Source: a bacterium (GTDB lineage: Bacteria; Patescibacteria; ABY1; JACQRZ01). From it: a DNA stretch of 6,050 bases. The stretch covers positions 1 through 6,050 of the forward strand of contig JAUYIE010000002.1 of the NCBI GenBank assembly GCA_030688365.1, given 5' to 3'. This document shows positions 1 through 5,872 of the stretch, piece by piece (the first letter of the stretch is position 1; each line of letters begins with the position of its first letter). A program made the translations under genes and the position numbers. The notes beneath the pieces were generated by a model. That model did no database searches. It worked only from the letters and a program-made list of their open reading frames with translations, and was not told where the DNA came from.

Positions 1-1
1 T

Positions 2-907
2 GAGCATGAGACACTTTGGGCAAATCGTATGCAAATGGCGGATGTTTTCGGGGTTAATCCGCAGGCCATCTCGAAACATGTCCAAAATATCTATAAGGAA
101 AACGAGTTAGATAGGAAGGCAACTAGTTCCAAAATGGAACTAGTTCAAAATGAATCAGGCAGACAGGTTCGTCGAGAAATCGATATGTATAATCTTGAGG
201 TTCTGATTGCCGTGGGGTATCGGATAAATTCTGTTGTCGGTACAAAGTTTCGCCAGTGGGCAACAAAAACACTCCGTCAGCATATTACCAAGGGATATAC
301 ACTGAACCCGAAGGTCATCAAACATCATTACGTAGAATTTCAGAAAGCGATTGAGAATATCAAACAACTTTTACCTGCCGGCACGCCTATTGATCATGCA
401 AGTGTATTGGAATTGATTTCAGCTTTTGCTGATACATGGCTTTCTCTTGATGCCTATGACAGAGATGCACTTGCCAATAAAGGTGCGACGAAAAAATCTG
501 TGGCGCTTACGGCGGAGCAGTTATCAAAAGCGCTGTTGGATTTTAAAATATCACTGATGAAAAAAGGAGAAGCAACTGACTTGTTTGGGTACGAACGAAA
601 TGCGGGAAATGTTGATGGTATTGTGGGAAATGTTATGCAGTCATTTGGTGGAAAATCGGTATACCCCTCTGTGGAAGAAAAGGCGGCACATCTTTTATAC
701 TTCATGGTAAAAAATCATCCATTTACCGATGGCAACAAAAGAAATGGAGCCTATGCTTTCATATGGTATTTGCATGGTGCGGGTATACTTGATCGGTCAA
801 AAATGACATCGTCTGCACTTACCGCATTGACGCTTTTTATTGCAGAAAGTGATCCAAAAAATAAAGAGCGGATGATTCAACTTGTCTTGCAACTGTTGAA
901 GAAATAG
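2..907 (+). CDS. RhuM-Fic/Doc fusion protein, 5' end outside window
   Basis: The protein has an N-terminal RhuM-type DNA-binding-like region (roughly the first 110 visible residues, including MADVFGVNPQAISKH and VGYRINSVVGTKFRQWA) and a C-terminal Fic/Doc domain. The Fic core motif HPFTDGNKRNG is encoded at 716-748, with His as the expected catalytic residue. Fic enzymes transfer AMP or another phosphate-containing group to target proteins. The Lys in GNKR, where AMPylators usually have Gly, resembles Doc, which phosphorylates EF-Tu. The frame is open to the left edge (EHETLWANRMQ before Met at 29) and those residues fit the RhuM fold, so the ATG at 29 is internal. RhuM-Fic proteins usually occur in accessory DNA and may act as toxins or regulators. 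No antitoxin gene is visible downstream, and I see no clear (S/T)xxxE(G/N) inhibitory motif. Family is secure; target and reaction are unknown. Confidence 0.88.
   Translation, partial: EHETLWANRMQMADVFGVNPQAISKHVQNIYKENELDRKATSSKMELVQNESGRQVRREIDMYNLEVLIAVGYRINSVVGTKFRQWATKTLRQHITKGYTLNPKVIKHHYVEFQKAIENIKQLLPAGTPIDHASVLELISAFADTWLSLDAYDRDALANKGATKKSVALTAEQLSKALLDFKISLMKKGEATDLFGYERNAGNVDGIVGNVMQSFGGKSVYPSVEEKAAHLLYFMVKNHPFTDGNKRNGAYAFIWYLHGAGILDRSKMTSSALTALTLFIAESDPKNKERMIQLVLQLLKK
121..152. repeat. Tandem near-repeat that also forms a perfect inverted repeat
   Basis: AACTAGTTCCAAAATGG (121-137) is followed at once by AACTAGTTCAAAATG (138-152), a near-identical copy. Because AACTAGTT is itself palindromic, the same bases form a perfect 10-bp inverted repeat, AACTAGTTCC (121-130) and GGAACTAGTT (136-145), with a 5-base loop. 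It lies inside the RhuM part of the gene and encodes TSSKMELVQNE. It may be only a local duplication, or a hairpin or protein-binding site; nothing in the sequence decides between these. Confidence 0.6.
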
Positions 908-937
908 ATATTTCATATTCTAAACTTGCTTAATAAT

Positions 938-1438
938 ATGCCAAGAATAAAAAGAAAATTACCGGAGATCAAGGAAGGCGATTTTATTAAGGATATCTAA
1001 GAAGCAATCATAGAAAAAAGACATGTGGATTATCTGAAAGCCGTTTTAGATAATTATGAGGATTATAAGCAAGCATTTTCAGATGCGTTTACAGACAAGA
1101 ATTCTTTGGATTTCGTGTATACATTTCGATTTACCTATTTACGAAAAACACCGGTTTGAAGAGATATTGCTATTGTCGGTGAACAAACATTCTGTCAGTT
1201 AGCTGTAGAAGTCATTGACTCTATGGATTGGGACAACGACCATGCTCATGCCTTTGCGATGAAAAAAGCGTTGGGTAAAGTACAATTTCGTTATACGCCG
1301 TTTAGTATGTATTCTCCGCATTGGGAAGATGATCCTTTTCCAACACATAAGACAGATGAAATAAGAATCGCAGATATTGATTATGACAAGCAAATGTGTG
1401 TTGTATCTTGTAAATATACATTTTTTTTAGTAGTATAA
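938..1438 (+). pseudogene. Decayed pRiA4b ORF3-like gene with two in-frame stops
   Basis: One reading frame from ATG 938 to TAA 1436-1438 gives plausible protein throughout but is broken by TAA at 998-1000 and TGA at 1157-1159. After the second stop it reads RDIAIVGEQTFCQLA, then VIDSMDWDNDHAHAF. This resembles plasmid pRiA4b ORF3-family proteins, which have a PPxWRR-like motif followed by a GWxxxHxHxF-like segment. The TGA falls exactly where that family has Trp (TPV-stop-RDI), so a TGG to TGA change is likely. The family's later YDFGD-type motif is missing: after CKYTF, next to a run of eight T (1422-1429), the frame ends in FLVV. That suggests a further deletion or frameshift. Biochemical function of the family is unknown, though members often sit near mobile elements. 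The fragment 1223-1438 alone is open but probably not a real gene. No good ribosome site precedes 938. Family assignment is moderate; the broken state is clear. Confidence 0.68.
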
Positions 1439-1439
1439 G
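1434..1439 (+). promoter_or_regulatory. Weak candidate -10 box for the four-gene unit
   Basis: TATAAG lies 26 bases before the ATG of the HD-domain gene, just after the T-rich end of the pseudogene. The best upstream partner, TTGTAA at 1408-1413, is spaced 20 bp away, which is long. This is the only plausible promoter I see close to the first gene of the unit, but AT-rich DNA gives such matches by chance. Confidence 0.22.
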
Positions 1440-1465
1440 ATTCTAAACATACATGGTGGATTATT

Positions 1466-2053
1466 ATGGCAAGTCAATTTGGAGACGTAGCGTTTCAAGA
1501 AAGTTTGTTGCGGAAAAACATATCAGAAATGTTTAATGTTGTTGATGGCCAAAAACTGATTCGCGCCCTTGATGTGGCAAAATCAAGCCATCATGGGCAA
1601 AAACGTGATGAAGGGGAAGATTATGTGATCCACCCTATCAGAGTAGCAAATACACTTGTCGGTGCAGTGGGTATTGGAGATGTCGATGTGATCGTGGCAG
1701 CATTACTCCACGATGTGGTAGAAGATACAGAAGTCACACTGATTGAGATTGGTGAGATATTTGGGGTTATTGTTGCGCATTATGTGTCCTTACTTACCAG
1801 AGACGCACATATGGAAACAAAAGAAGAAAAATTTAAAAAAACATTGTGCAGGTCCCAAGAAGTGAAATTGATAAAGACCTCTGATTGGCTTGATAATTTG
1901 CGATCGTTTCGTGGTAGGGTTGATCGAGGTGATAGATGGCAACGACACCTTAGAGAGGCCCAAGAGATGTATATTCCGCTCGCACAATCGACACATAATT
2001 CGTATTTAATAGACGAAATGATAAAAGCATTTGAGGTGGCTCAGGGTTTATAA
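1466..2053 (+). CDS. HD-domain phosphohydrolase, (p)ppGpp hydrolase-like
   Basis: This 195-residue protein matches the hydrolase half of RelA/SpoT and the small alarmone hydrolases (Mesh1 type), which remove the 3' pyrophosphate of (p)ppGpp using Mn2+. The signature residues are visible in order: H42 in HHGQKR, YVIHP at 53-57, LLHDVVEDT at 81-88 with metal ligands H82-D83 and catalytic E86-D87, and D140 with N144 in KTSDWLDN. All expected metal ligands are present, so it should be active. There is no synthetase, TGS or ACT domain, and the length fits a single HD domain. GGTGGA (1455-1460) sits 5 bases before the ATG and supports this start. It is the first gene of a tight four-gene run; the next starts 16 bp downstream. 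Related HD_4 proteins can act on other nucleotides, so the exact substrate is uncertain. Confidence 0.87.
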   Translation: MASQFGDVAFQESLLRKNISEMFNVVDGQKLIRALDVAKSSHHGQKRDEGEDYVIHPIRVANTLVGAVGIGDVDVIVAALLHDVVEDTEVTLIEIGEIFGVIVAHYVSLLTRDAHMETKEEKFKKTLCRSQEVKLIKTSDWLDNLRSFRGRVDRGDRWQRHLREAQEMYIPLAQSTHNSYLIDEMIKAFEVAQGL

Positions 2054-2069
2054 AAATAGTATCGTTTAT

Positions 2070-2615
2070 ATGGAAATAATTGATTTAAAAGTTTCGGTGT
2101 CAGGATTGTTAGTAAGATTGGAGCGACATACGGATACTGTGTGCATCTTGATTTATAATAATGAAAAAAAATGGATTCTTGGTCAAAAGCCACAATATTA
2201 TCTAAAAGGTATATCGCGCATGGTCGGGGGCGGAGTTGATGTAGGTGAACAACATATTGATGCAGCTATACGTGAACTACAGGAAGAGACTGGTTTGGTG
2301 GTGACTGTTGATGAACTGATTCCACTTATACAAATAAATATAGAGGCGACTGCTCATACTAAAATAGGATCAGCATCATTGCCGATTTTTTTATGTATCA
2401 CTGATCAATGTCTCAATGCCAGTGATGATCTTGAGTCTTTTGCATATTTAGATGATAAAGAGTTTACTCAACTCATTGATAGATTTGCATCATTGCCTGC
2501 TATCATGACGCCAGGTGACCCATTGACGTGGTCCGATTATGGTAAGATATGGGGACCAGCACATGCGTGGGCGTTTGAAAAAGCGAAACAAATTATTAAA
2601 GAAAAAGGGTTGTGA
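2070..2615 (+). CDS. NUDIX hydrolase
   Basis: NUDIX enzymes cleave a nucleoside diphosphate linked to another group, using a divalent metal bound by the Nudix box. A perfect box (GX5EX7REUXEEXGU) runs from G54 to L76, with VDVGE at 56-60 and RELQEETGL at 68-76. The protein is 181 residues. The segment before the box (CILIYNNEKKWILGQK) is the usual beta strand pair, and a helical tail ends in AFEKAKQIIKEKGL. I chose ATG 2070 because the only longer option is TTG 2031, which would overlap the HD gene and add a 13-residue extension with no family resemblance; neither has a strong ribosome site. The stop overlaps the next gene by four bases (GTGA), which points to translational coupling. Substrate cannot be told from the sequence: sanitation of oxidised nucleotides, ADP-ribose or a sugar nucleotide are all possible. 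Confidence 0.87.
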   Translation: MEIIDLKVSVSGLLVRLERHTDTVCILIYNNEKKWILGQKPQYYLKGISRMVGGGVDVGEQHIDAAIRELQEETGLVVTVDELIPLIQINIEATAHTKIGSASLPIFLCITDQCLNASDDLESFAYLDDKEFTQLIDRFASLPAIMTPGDPLTWSDYGKIWGPAHAWAFEKAKQIIKEKGL

Positions 2616-3250
2616 TTATTATTGACTTTGATGATACATTGTTTGATACTCAACGTTTGAAACATACACGAGCAGATGCGTTGTTTACTCTTGGGGTTCC
2701 TGCTGATCTGTATTGGGAGACATATAATGAAGCACGAAGAAATGTTGACGGTGATTATGTCTATTCATCACAACGCCAAGCCCAATTGCTATCAGAGCAT
2801 GGATTTGATATTCAGCAGATACTCAATGCATTGGAAACAACCACTAGTCATACATCTTTGTGTTCGTTTCTTTTGCCTTTTGCGGAATCGTTACTGCAGT
2901 ATCTACAAAGTCTTGGTCAACCGATTGTATTGTTAAGTACCGGTGATCCTGATTTTCAAACGATAAAGATCAAAGGAAGTGGTATCAGCCAATATTTTGA
3001 GCGTTTGATTCTTGTGAACGGAAGCAAAGAAGAAGCGCTTCGTACATTGTTTGAAAAATATGACGAAGACTCAACGTGGTTTATCAATGATAAAGTCGGT
3101 GAAACACTGGAATTACAATCTATGTTTCCTAAAATGCACATTGTACTAAAAAAATCTCCAAAGATCCTGTTGGAAGAATATATTCAGAGTGGGTTGCCTT
3201 ATTTTGAAAAACTTGATGAAATAAAACAGTATGTACAACGATTTGCATGA
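2612..3250 (+). CDS. HAD-superfamily hydrolase (probable phosphatase)
   Basis: This 212-residue protein has the haloacid dehalogenase phosphatase core. Motif I is DFDDT at 5-9, with D5 as the expected nucleophile and D7 as the general acid/base. Motif II is LLSTGD at 107-112 (S109 or T110), followed by a candidate motif III Lys at K139 in GSKEEALR. Motif IV is FINDKVGETLE around 158-167; it has ND where many relatives have DD or GD. The helical cap lies between motifs I and II, at about residues 15-90. It begins at GTG 2612, inside the stop of the NUDIX gene, with AAAAAGGG (2602-2609) close upstream. Its 3' end overlaps the next gene by 20 bp. Such enzymes dephosphorylate small phosphometabolites such as sugar phosphates or nucleotides; the substrate is not known. 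Its place between a NUDIX enzyme and a sugar nucleotidyltransferase hints at a related phosphometabolite. Confidence 0.85.
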   Translation: MIIIDFDDTLFDTQRLKHTRADALFTLGVPADLYWETYNEARRNVDGDYVYSSQRQAQLLSEHGFDIQQILNALETTTSHTSLCSFLLPFAESLLQYLQSLGQPIVLLSTGDPDFQTIKIKGSGISQYFERLILVNGSKEEALRTLFEKYDEDSTWFINDKVGETLELQSMFPKMHIVLKKSPKILLEEYIQSGLPYFEKLDEIKQYVQRFA

Positions 3251-4013
3251 TGTCGGCGCTGTTGTGCTCTCTGCAGGTAAAGGCACGAGACTCGGTGTAA
3301 CCGATAAACCAAAAGTCATGTATACTATCGGAGAAAAGCCTATGGTAAGTTTTATTGTTGATACGCTGATATTATTGGGTTTTTCTCATAAGCAGATATG
3401 TCTTGTCGTTGGTTTTGGTCAGCAGATAGTGCGTGATTATTTTGATGATAAAGTTTCATACGCTATTCAAGAACAACAGAAAGGAACTGCGCATGCGGCA
3501 TATACAGGAATGAAGACATTATCTCCTGCTGTGGAACATGTGCTCGTAGTAGCGGGAGATGATAGCGCATTTTATAGCGCTGATACAATAGCGCATTTTA
3601 TTTCACAACACAAAAAAAGCAGGGCAGTACTATCCTTGTTGTCTGTATATACAGAACACCCAGAACAACTTGGGCGCATCGTACGTCGCGCAAACGGACT
3701 CATAGAAATTATTGAAAAAGAATACGTCACAGAAGCTCAAAAAAATATTAGTGAAGTAAGTACCGGTACGTTTATGTTTAATCGTCAGTGGTTTGAAACA
3801 ATGTATCCACATATGCCACCCTTGCGTAGGATCAATGAATATGGACTTCCTACATCACTTTCCATGGCACAAAGTGAAGGGCTTTCATATCAGATTATTT
3901 CCTTAAAAAATCCAGACGAATGGTTTGGAGTGAATACACCTGAAGAGTTGAAAGAAGCTGACCGTAGGAAAAGTGCTGAACTTCATAGTGCTACTATAAA
4001 ATTGGATGAATAG
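3231..4013 (+). CDS. GlmU-like sugar-1-phosphate nucleotidyltransferase, pyrophosphorylase domain only
   Basis: The 260 residues match the N-terminal pyrophosphorylase domain of GlmU, which makes UDP-GlcNAc from UTP and GlcNAc-1-phosphate for the cell envelope. Visible motifs are LSAGKGTRLG at 13-22 with K28 in KPKVM (nucleotide binding), QEQQKGTAHA at 80-89 (uridine recognition), the metal Asp D110 in VAGDD, E162 in IIEKE, STGTFMF at 177-183 and FGVNTPEEL at 232-240. GlmU is usually about 450 residues; the left-handed beta-helix acetyltransferase half is absent. Two sites differ from E. coli GlmU: GDDSAF replaces GDVPLI, and S177 replaces the sugar-contacting Asn of INTG. The sugar may therefore not be GlcNAc-1-phosphate. 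The ATG at 3231 overlaps the HAD gene by 20 bp; TTG 3243 is an alternative. It is the last gene of the unit, and a separate promoter follows at once. Confidence 0.83.
   Translation: MYNDLHDVGAVVLSAGKGTRLGVTDKPKVMYTIGEKPMVSFIVDTLILLGFSHKQICLVVGFGQQIVRDYFDDKVSYAIQEQQKGTAHAAYTGMKTLSPAVEHVLVVAGDDSAFYSADTIAHFISQHKKSRAVLSLLSVYTEHPEQLGRIVRRANGLIEIIEKEYVTEAQKNISEVSTGTFMFNRQWFETMYPHMPPLRRINEYGLPTSLSMAQSEGLSYQIISLKNPDEWFGVNTPEELKEADRRKSAELHSATIKLDE
3562..3601. repeat. 14-bp direct repeat inside the nucleotidyltransferase gene
   Basis: ATAGCGCATTTTAT occurs at 3562-3575 and again at 3588-3601, with a third partial copy, ATAGCGC, at 3574-3580. The copies are 26 bp apart, so they are read in different frames and cannot be explained by a protein repeat. 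They lie directly after the metal-binding Asp codon, where the protein departs from the GlmU consensus. Confidence 0.5.
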
Positions 4014-4015
4014 TG

Positions 4016-4024
4016 TGGTACAAT
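4016..4024 (+). promoter_or_regulatory. Candidate extended -10 promoter for the transporter gene
   Basis: TGGTACAAT fits the extended -10 pattern TGnTATAAT with one mismatch, and starts two bases after the stop of the preceding gene. No good -35 box is seen at 16-18 bp, as expected for an extended -10 promoter. Transcription would begin near 4031, giving a leader of about 40 bases that contains AAAGGAACGAAGA and a seven-T run but no clear stem-loop. Confidence 0.45.
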
Positions 4025-4071
4025 ACTCATAAAGGAACGAAGATTTTTTTGTTTTACCACGCAGGTCTTTT

Positions 4072-5493
4072 ATGGGTAGTCAAAAAAAAGTTTTTAAAGC
4101 GTTTCCACCACAGCCCGGACTCAAAAAAATTATTGGTCCAAGTTTTGTTATTTTGGCTCTAGGTTTGGGTACGGGTGAGGTAATTTTATGGCCATATTTG
4201 GCATCCAACTATGGTTTGGGGATTGCATGGGGTGCTATCTTGGGTATTACGTTCCAGTTTTTTATAAACATGGAGATTGAGCGATATGCGCTCGTAAAAG
4301 GCGAAAGTGTATTTGTTGGCATTGCAAAACTTTTTAAGTGGTCTGTGCATTGGTTTATTTTTTCTACGTTCATCGGGTTTGGTTTGCCGGGTATCATTGC
4401 TGCCTCCGCAAAAGTACTTGCACCTGTACTGGGTATCACAAACTTTAAATGGTTGGCGATAGGTATGCTTGTTGCAATAGGTATTTTTTTAAGTGTAGGT
4501 AAAACAGTATATGGCGCAATGGAAAAACTTACTCGTACGATCATCTTAATTGCCGTACCGTTTATTTTTCTTTTGGCGATCTTCCTTAGCACAAAAACTG
4601 ACTGGACAGTGCTGGCTAGCGGTTTGATTGGGCATGGAGATGGTTTTTGGTTTCTTCCTCACGGTATTGCACTTGCAACGTTTCTTGCCGCTTTTTCATA
4701 TTCTGGTGCGGGTGGAAATCTTAATTTAACACAATCTTTGTATATTAGAGAAAAGGGATACGGGATGGGAAAGTATTCTCAAAAATTGAGCGGTCTTTTT
4801 CATAGCGAAAAAGACAGCGCGGTGAAACTCACCGGAGAGAAGTTTGAGATCAACGAGCGTAATATTAATCGTTTTAAGTCGTGGTGGAAGGTGATCAACA
4901 TGGAACATTTGTTTGTTTTTTGGTTTATCGGAGGTGTCTCTATGTTGTTGCTTATGATTTTGTCGTATGCTACTACCTTTGGGTTGAGTGGTAATGTTGA
5001 GGGAATCAATTTTGTGGTTAATGAGGGCTTGATGATAGGTCAAAATTTGTATCCCATATTTGGTACACTATTTTTGATCGGTGTTTCAATTTTGTTATTT
5101 CAGACACAGCTTGGTGTGATGGATTCTACCAGCCGTATCATGACCGAAAATGTGGCTATCGCAAAAATGAAAGGGAAACTTAATAAAAAGATGAATCTCT
5201 CAAGGATTTATTTTATTTTTGTGTGGGCACAAATCGCTTTTGGGGTGACTCTGTTTTTGTGCAATGTGTATGAGCCGAAAACACTTATCATACTTGGTGC
5301 TGTTATCAATGCCTTTGCAATGTTTGTACATACTGGTTTGGTGACATGGCTCAATCGACGCAGTTTGCCGAAAGTATTTCAACCGGGTTTGTTTAGGCGG
5401 ATAGCGATCATGGTGATTTTTCTGTTCTTTGGATTCTTTAGCTTGATGGTGCTATTGGAAAAAATGGGACTGCTTAATGTGAAAATAAGCTGA
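4072..5493 (+). CDS. Nramp-superfamily metal-ion transporter, GTGE subtype
   Basis: This 473-residue inner-membrane protein has about 11 hydrophobic helices (near residues 23-40, 46-66, 95-115, 126-145, 155-173, 198-215, 280-302, 325-348, 379-398, 404-426 and 443-463), the Nramp/LeuT-fold arrangement. Classical Nramp proteins import Mn2+ or Fe2+ through DPGN in helix 1 and MPH in helix 6. Here helix 1 has GLGTGEVILWP (31-41) and helix 6 has FSYSGAGGN (208-216), so both metal-site motifs are replaced. Helix 8 carries the conserved-looking QLGVMDSTSRIM (346-357). A long polar loop at about 220-278 joins helices 6 and 7. I recall similar GTGE/GSGE proteins, annotated as Nramp family, in several environmental phyla. 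The substrate may be another divalent ion, or it may not be a metal transporter. ATG 4072 follows a weak site, AGG at 4063-4065, and no upstream in-frame start exists before the stop at 4030. A candidate promoter precedes it. Confidence 0.82.
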   Translation: MGSQKKVFKAFPPQPGLKKIIGPSFVILALGLGTGEVILWPYLASNYGLGIAWGAILGITFQFFINMEIERYALVKGESVFVGIAKLFKWSVHWFIFSTFIGFGLPGIIAASAKVLAPVLGITNFKWLAIGMLVAIGIFLSVGKTVYGAMEKLTRTIILIAVPFIFLLAIFLSTKTDWTVLASGLIGHGDGFWFLPHGIALATFLAAFSYSGAGGNLNLTQSLYIREKGYGMGKYSQKLSGLFHSEKDSAVKLTGEKFEINERNINRFKSWWKVINMEHLFVFWFIGGVSMLLLMILSYATTFGLSGNVEGINFVVNEGLMIGQNLYPIFGTLFLIGVSILLFQTQLGVMDSTSRIMTENVAIAKMKGKLNKKMNLSRIYFIFVWAQIAFGVTLFLCNVYEPKTLIILGAVINAFAMFVHTGLVTWLNRRSLPKVFQPGLFRRIAIMVIFLFFGFFSLMVLLEKMGLLNVKIS

Positions 5494-5510
5494 TACGATA
5501 TAGTGTTAAA

Positions 5511-5541
5511 TATAGTAGTTCATTTTCTATGATATACTATA
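5511..5541. promoter_or_regulatory. Inverted repeat overlapping the DUF389 promoter, possible operator
   Basis: TATAGTA (5511-5517) and TACTATA (5535-5541) are a perfect 7-bp inverted repeat, and the right arm covers most of the candidate -10 box. This is the geometry of a repressor site, but the arms are pure AT-rich sequence that could arise by chance. Confidence 0.25.
5530..5538 (+). promoter_or_regulatory. Candidate extended -10 promoter for the DUF389 gene
   Basis: TGATATACT fits TGnTATAAT with one mismatch in the hexamer. No -35 box is evident. A start of transcription near 5545 would leave a leader of only about 15 bases before GTG 5559 or ATG 5562, carrying the weak purine run GAGATAAG at 5543-5550. 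Confidence 0.4.
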
Positions 5542-5558
5542 TGAGATAAGATTATTCT

Positions 5559-5864
5559 GTGATGAAAAAGCCAATACTTAAAAAAGAAGTTTCTACTGCT
5601 GATGTCATGAATGTGACACGGCAAGAGCAATATCACGCGATTGATGAACTGTTTGAACATAGCAGACCCTCTTTTTCTTATTATTTATTACTTGGTATTT
5701 CAAGTGTGATTATCACGTGTGGTATTTTGCTTGAAAATACAGTGATTGTGATTGGTGGCATGTTGGTGACTCCCGTATTGACACCAATCCTTGCTATTGG
5801 ATTGGCTATACAAGTGGGGAATAAAAATATCTTTGCGAGGTTATTGTTTTTGGTAATTAGTGGT
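5559..5864 (+). pseudogene. DUF389-family membrane protein, 5' part, interrupted by a mobile element
   Basis: The first 101 residues match the start of DUF389 (TIGR00341-type) proteins, an uncharacterised bacterial membrane family with several helices. After a polar N-terminus of about 40 residues come two hydrophobic helices, at about 41-57 and 60-83. Between them lies the family-typical stretch ILLENTVIVIGGMLVTPVLT, with its GxMLVTPxxxPIL pattern, followed by GLAIQVGNKN and the start of the next helix (ARLLFLVIS). After about S101 the resemblance stops. The frame runs on to TAA 5976-5978 through polar, Cys- and Arg-containing residues unlike a membrane protein, and another frame starts encoding a transposase zinc ribbon. 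I infer an insertion near 5862 that separates this piece from the rest of the gene beyond the window. The start is GTG 5559 or, more likely, ATG 5562. DUF389 function is unknown. The junction is estimated from loss of similarity, not from a seen end repeat. Confidence 0.72.
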
Positions 5865-5872
5865 GTTCGTAA

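Noticed and set aside
29..31. ATG 29 as the true start of the RhuM-Fic gene
   Set aside because: The frame is open to the window edge and the residues before it fit the RhuM domain, so the start is outside.
454..705. Minus-strand open frame of 83 codons as a possible antitoxin
   Set aside because: It is antisense to the Fic domain and its composition mirrors the real gene; no antitoxin features are seen.
908..937. Terminator or promoter after the RhuM-Fic gene
   Set aside because: The short AT-rich gap shows no stem-loop and no convincing promoter pair.
1157..1159. UGA read as Trp, which would restore part of the 938-1438 gene
   Set aside because: TGA ends the NUDIX, HAD and Nramp genes at the expected family lengths, Trp is TGG elsewhere, and the TAA at 998 would still break the gene.
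2031..2069. TTG start giving a longer NUDIX protein
   Set aside because: It would overlap the HD gene and add 13 residues without family resemblance; ATG 2070 is simpler.
2676..2936. Plus-strand frame of 86 codons within the HAD gene
   Set aside because: It is an out-of-frame shadow of a gene with clear catalytic motifs.
4043..4055. T-rich run after the nucleotidyltransferase gene as an intrinsic terminator
   Set aside because: No GC-rich stem precedes it. The only complementary pair nearby (GTGGTA 4015-4020 and TACCAC 4055-4060) spans the T run instead of preceding it.
4209..4592. Minus-strand open frame of 127 codons
   Set aside because: It lies wholly inside the transporter gene, shows no recognisable domain and has no ribosome site; it is an antisense shadow.
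4726..5043. Minus-strand open frame of 105 codons
   Set aside because: It is antisense to the polar loop and helix 7 of the transporter, with no domain features.
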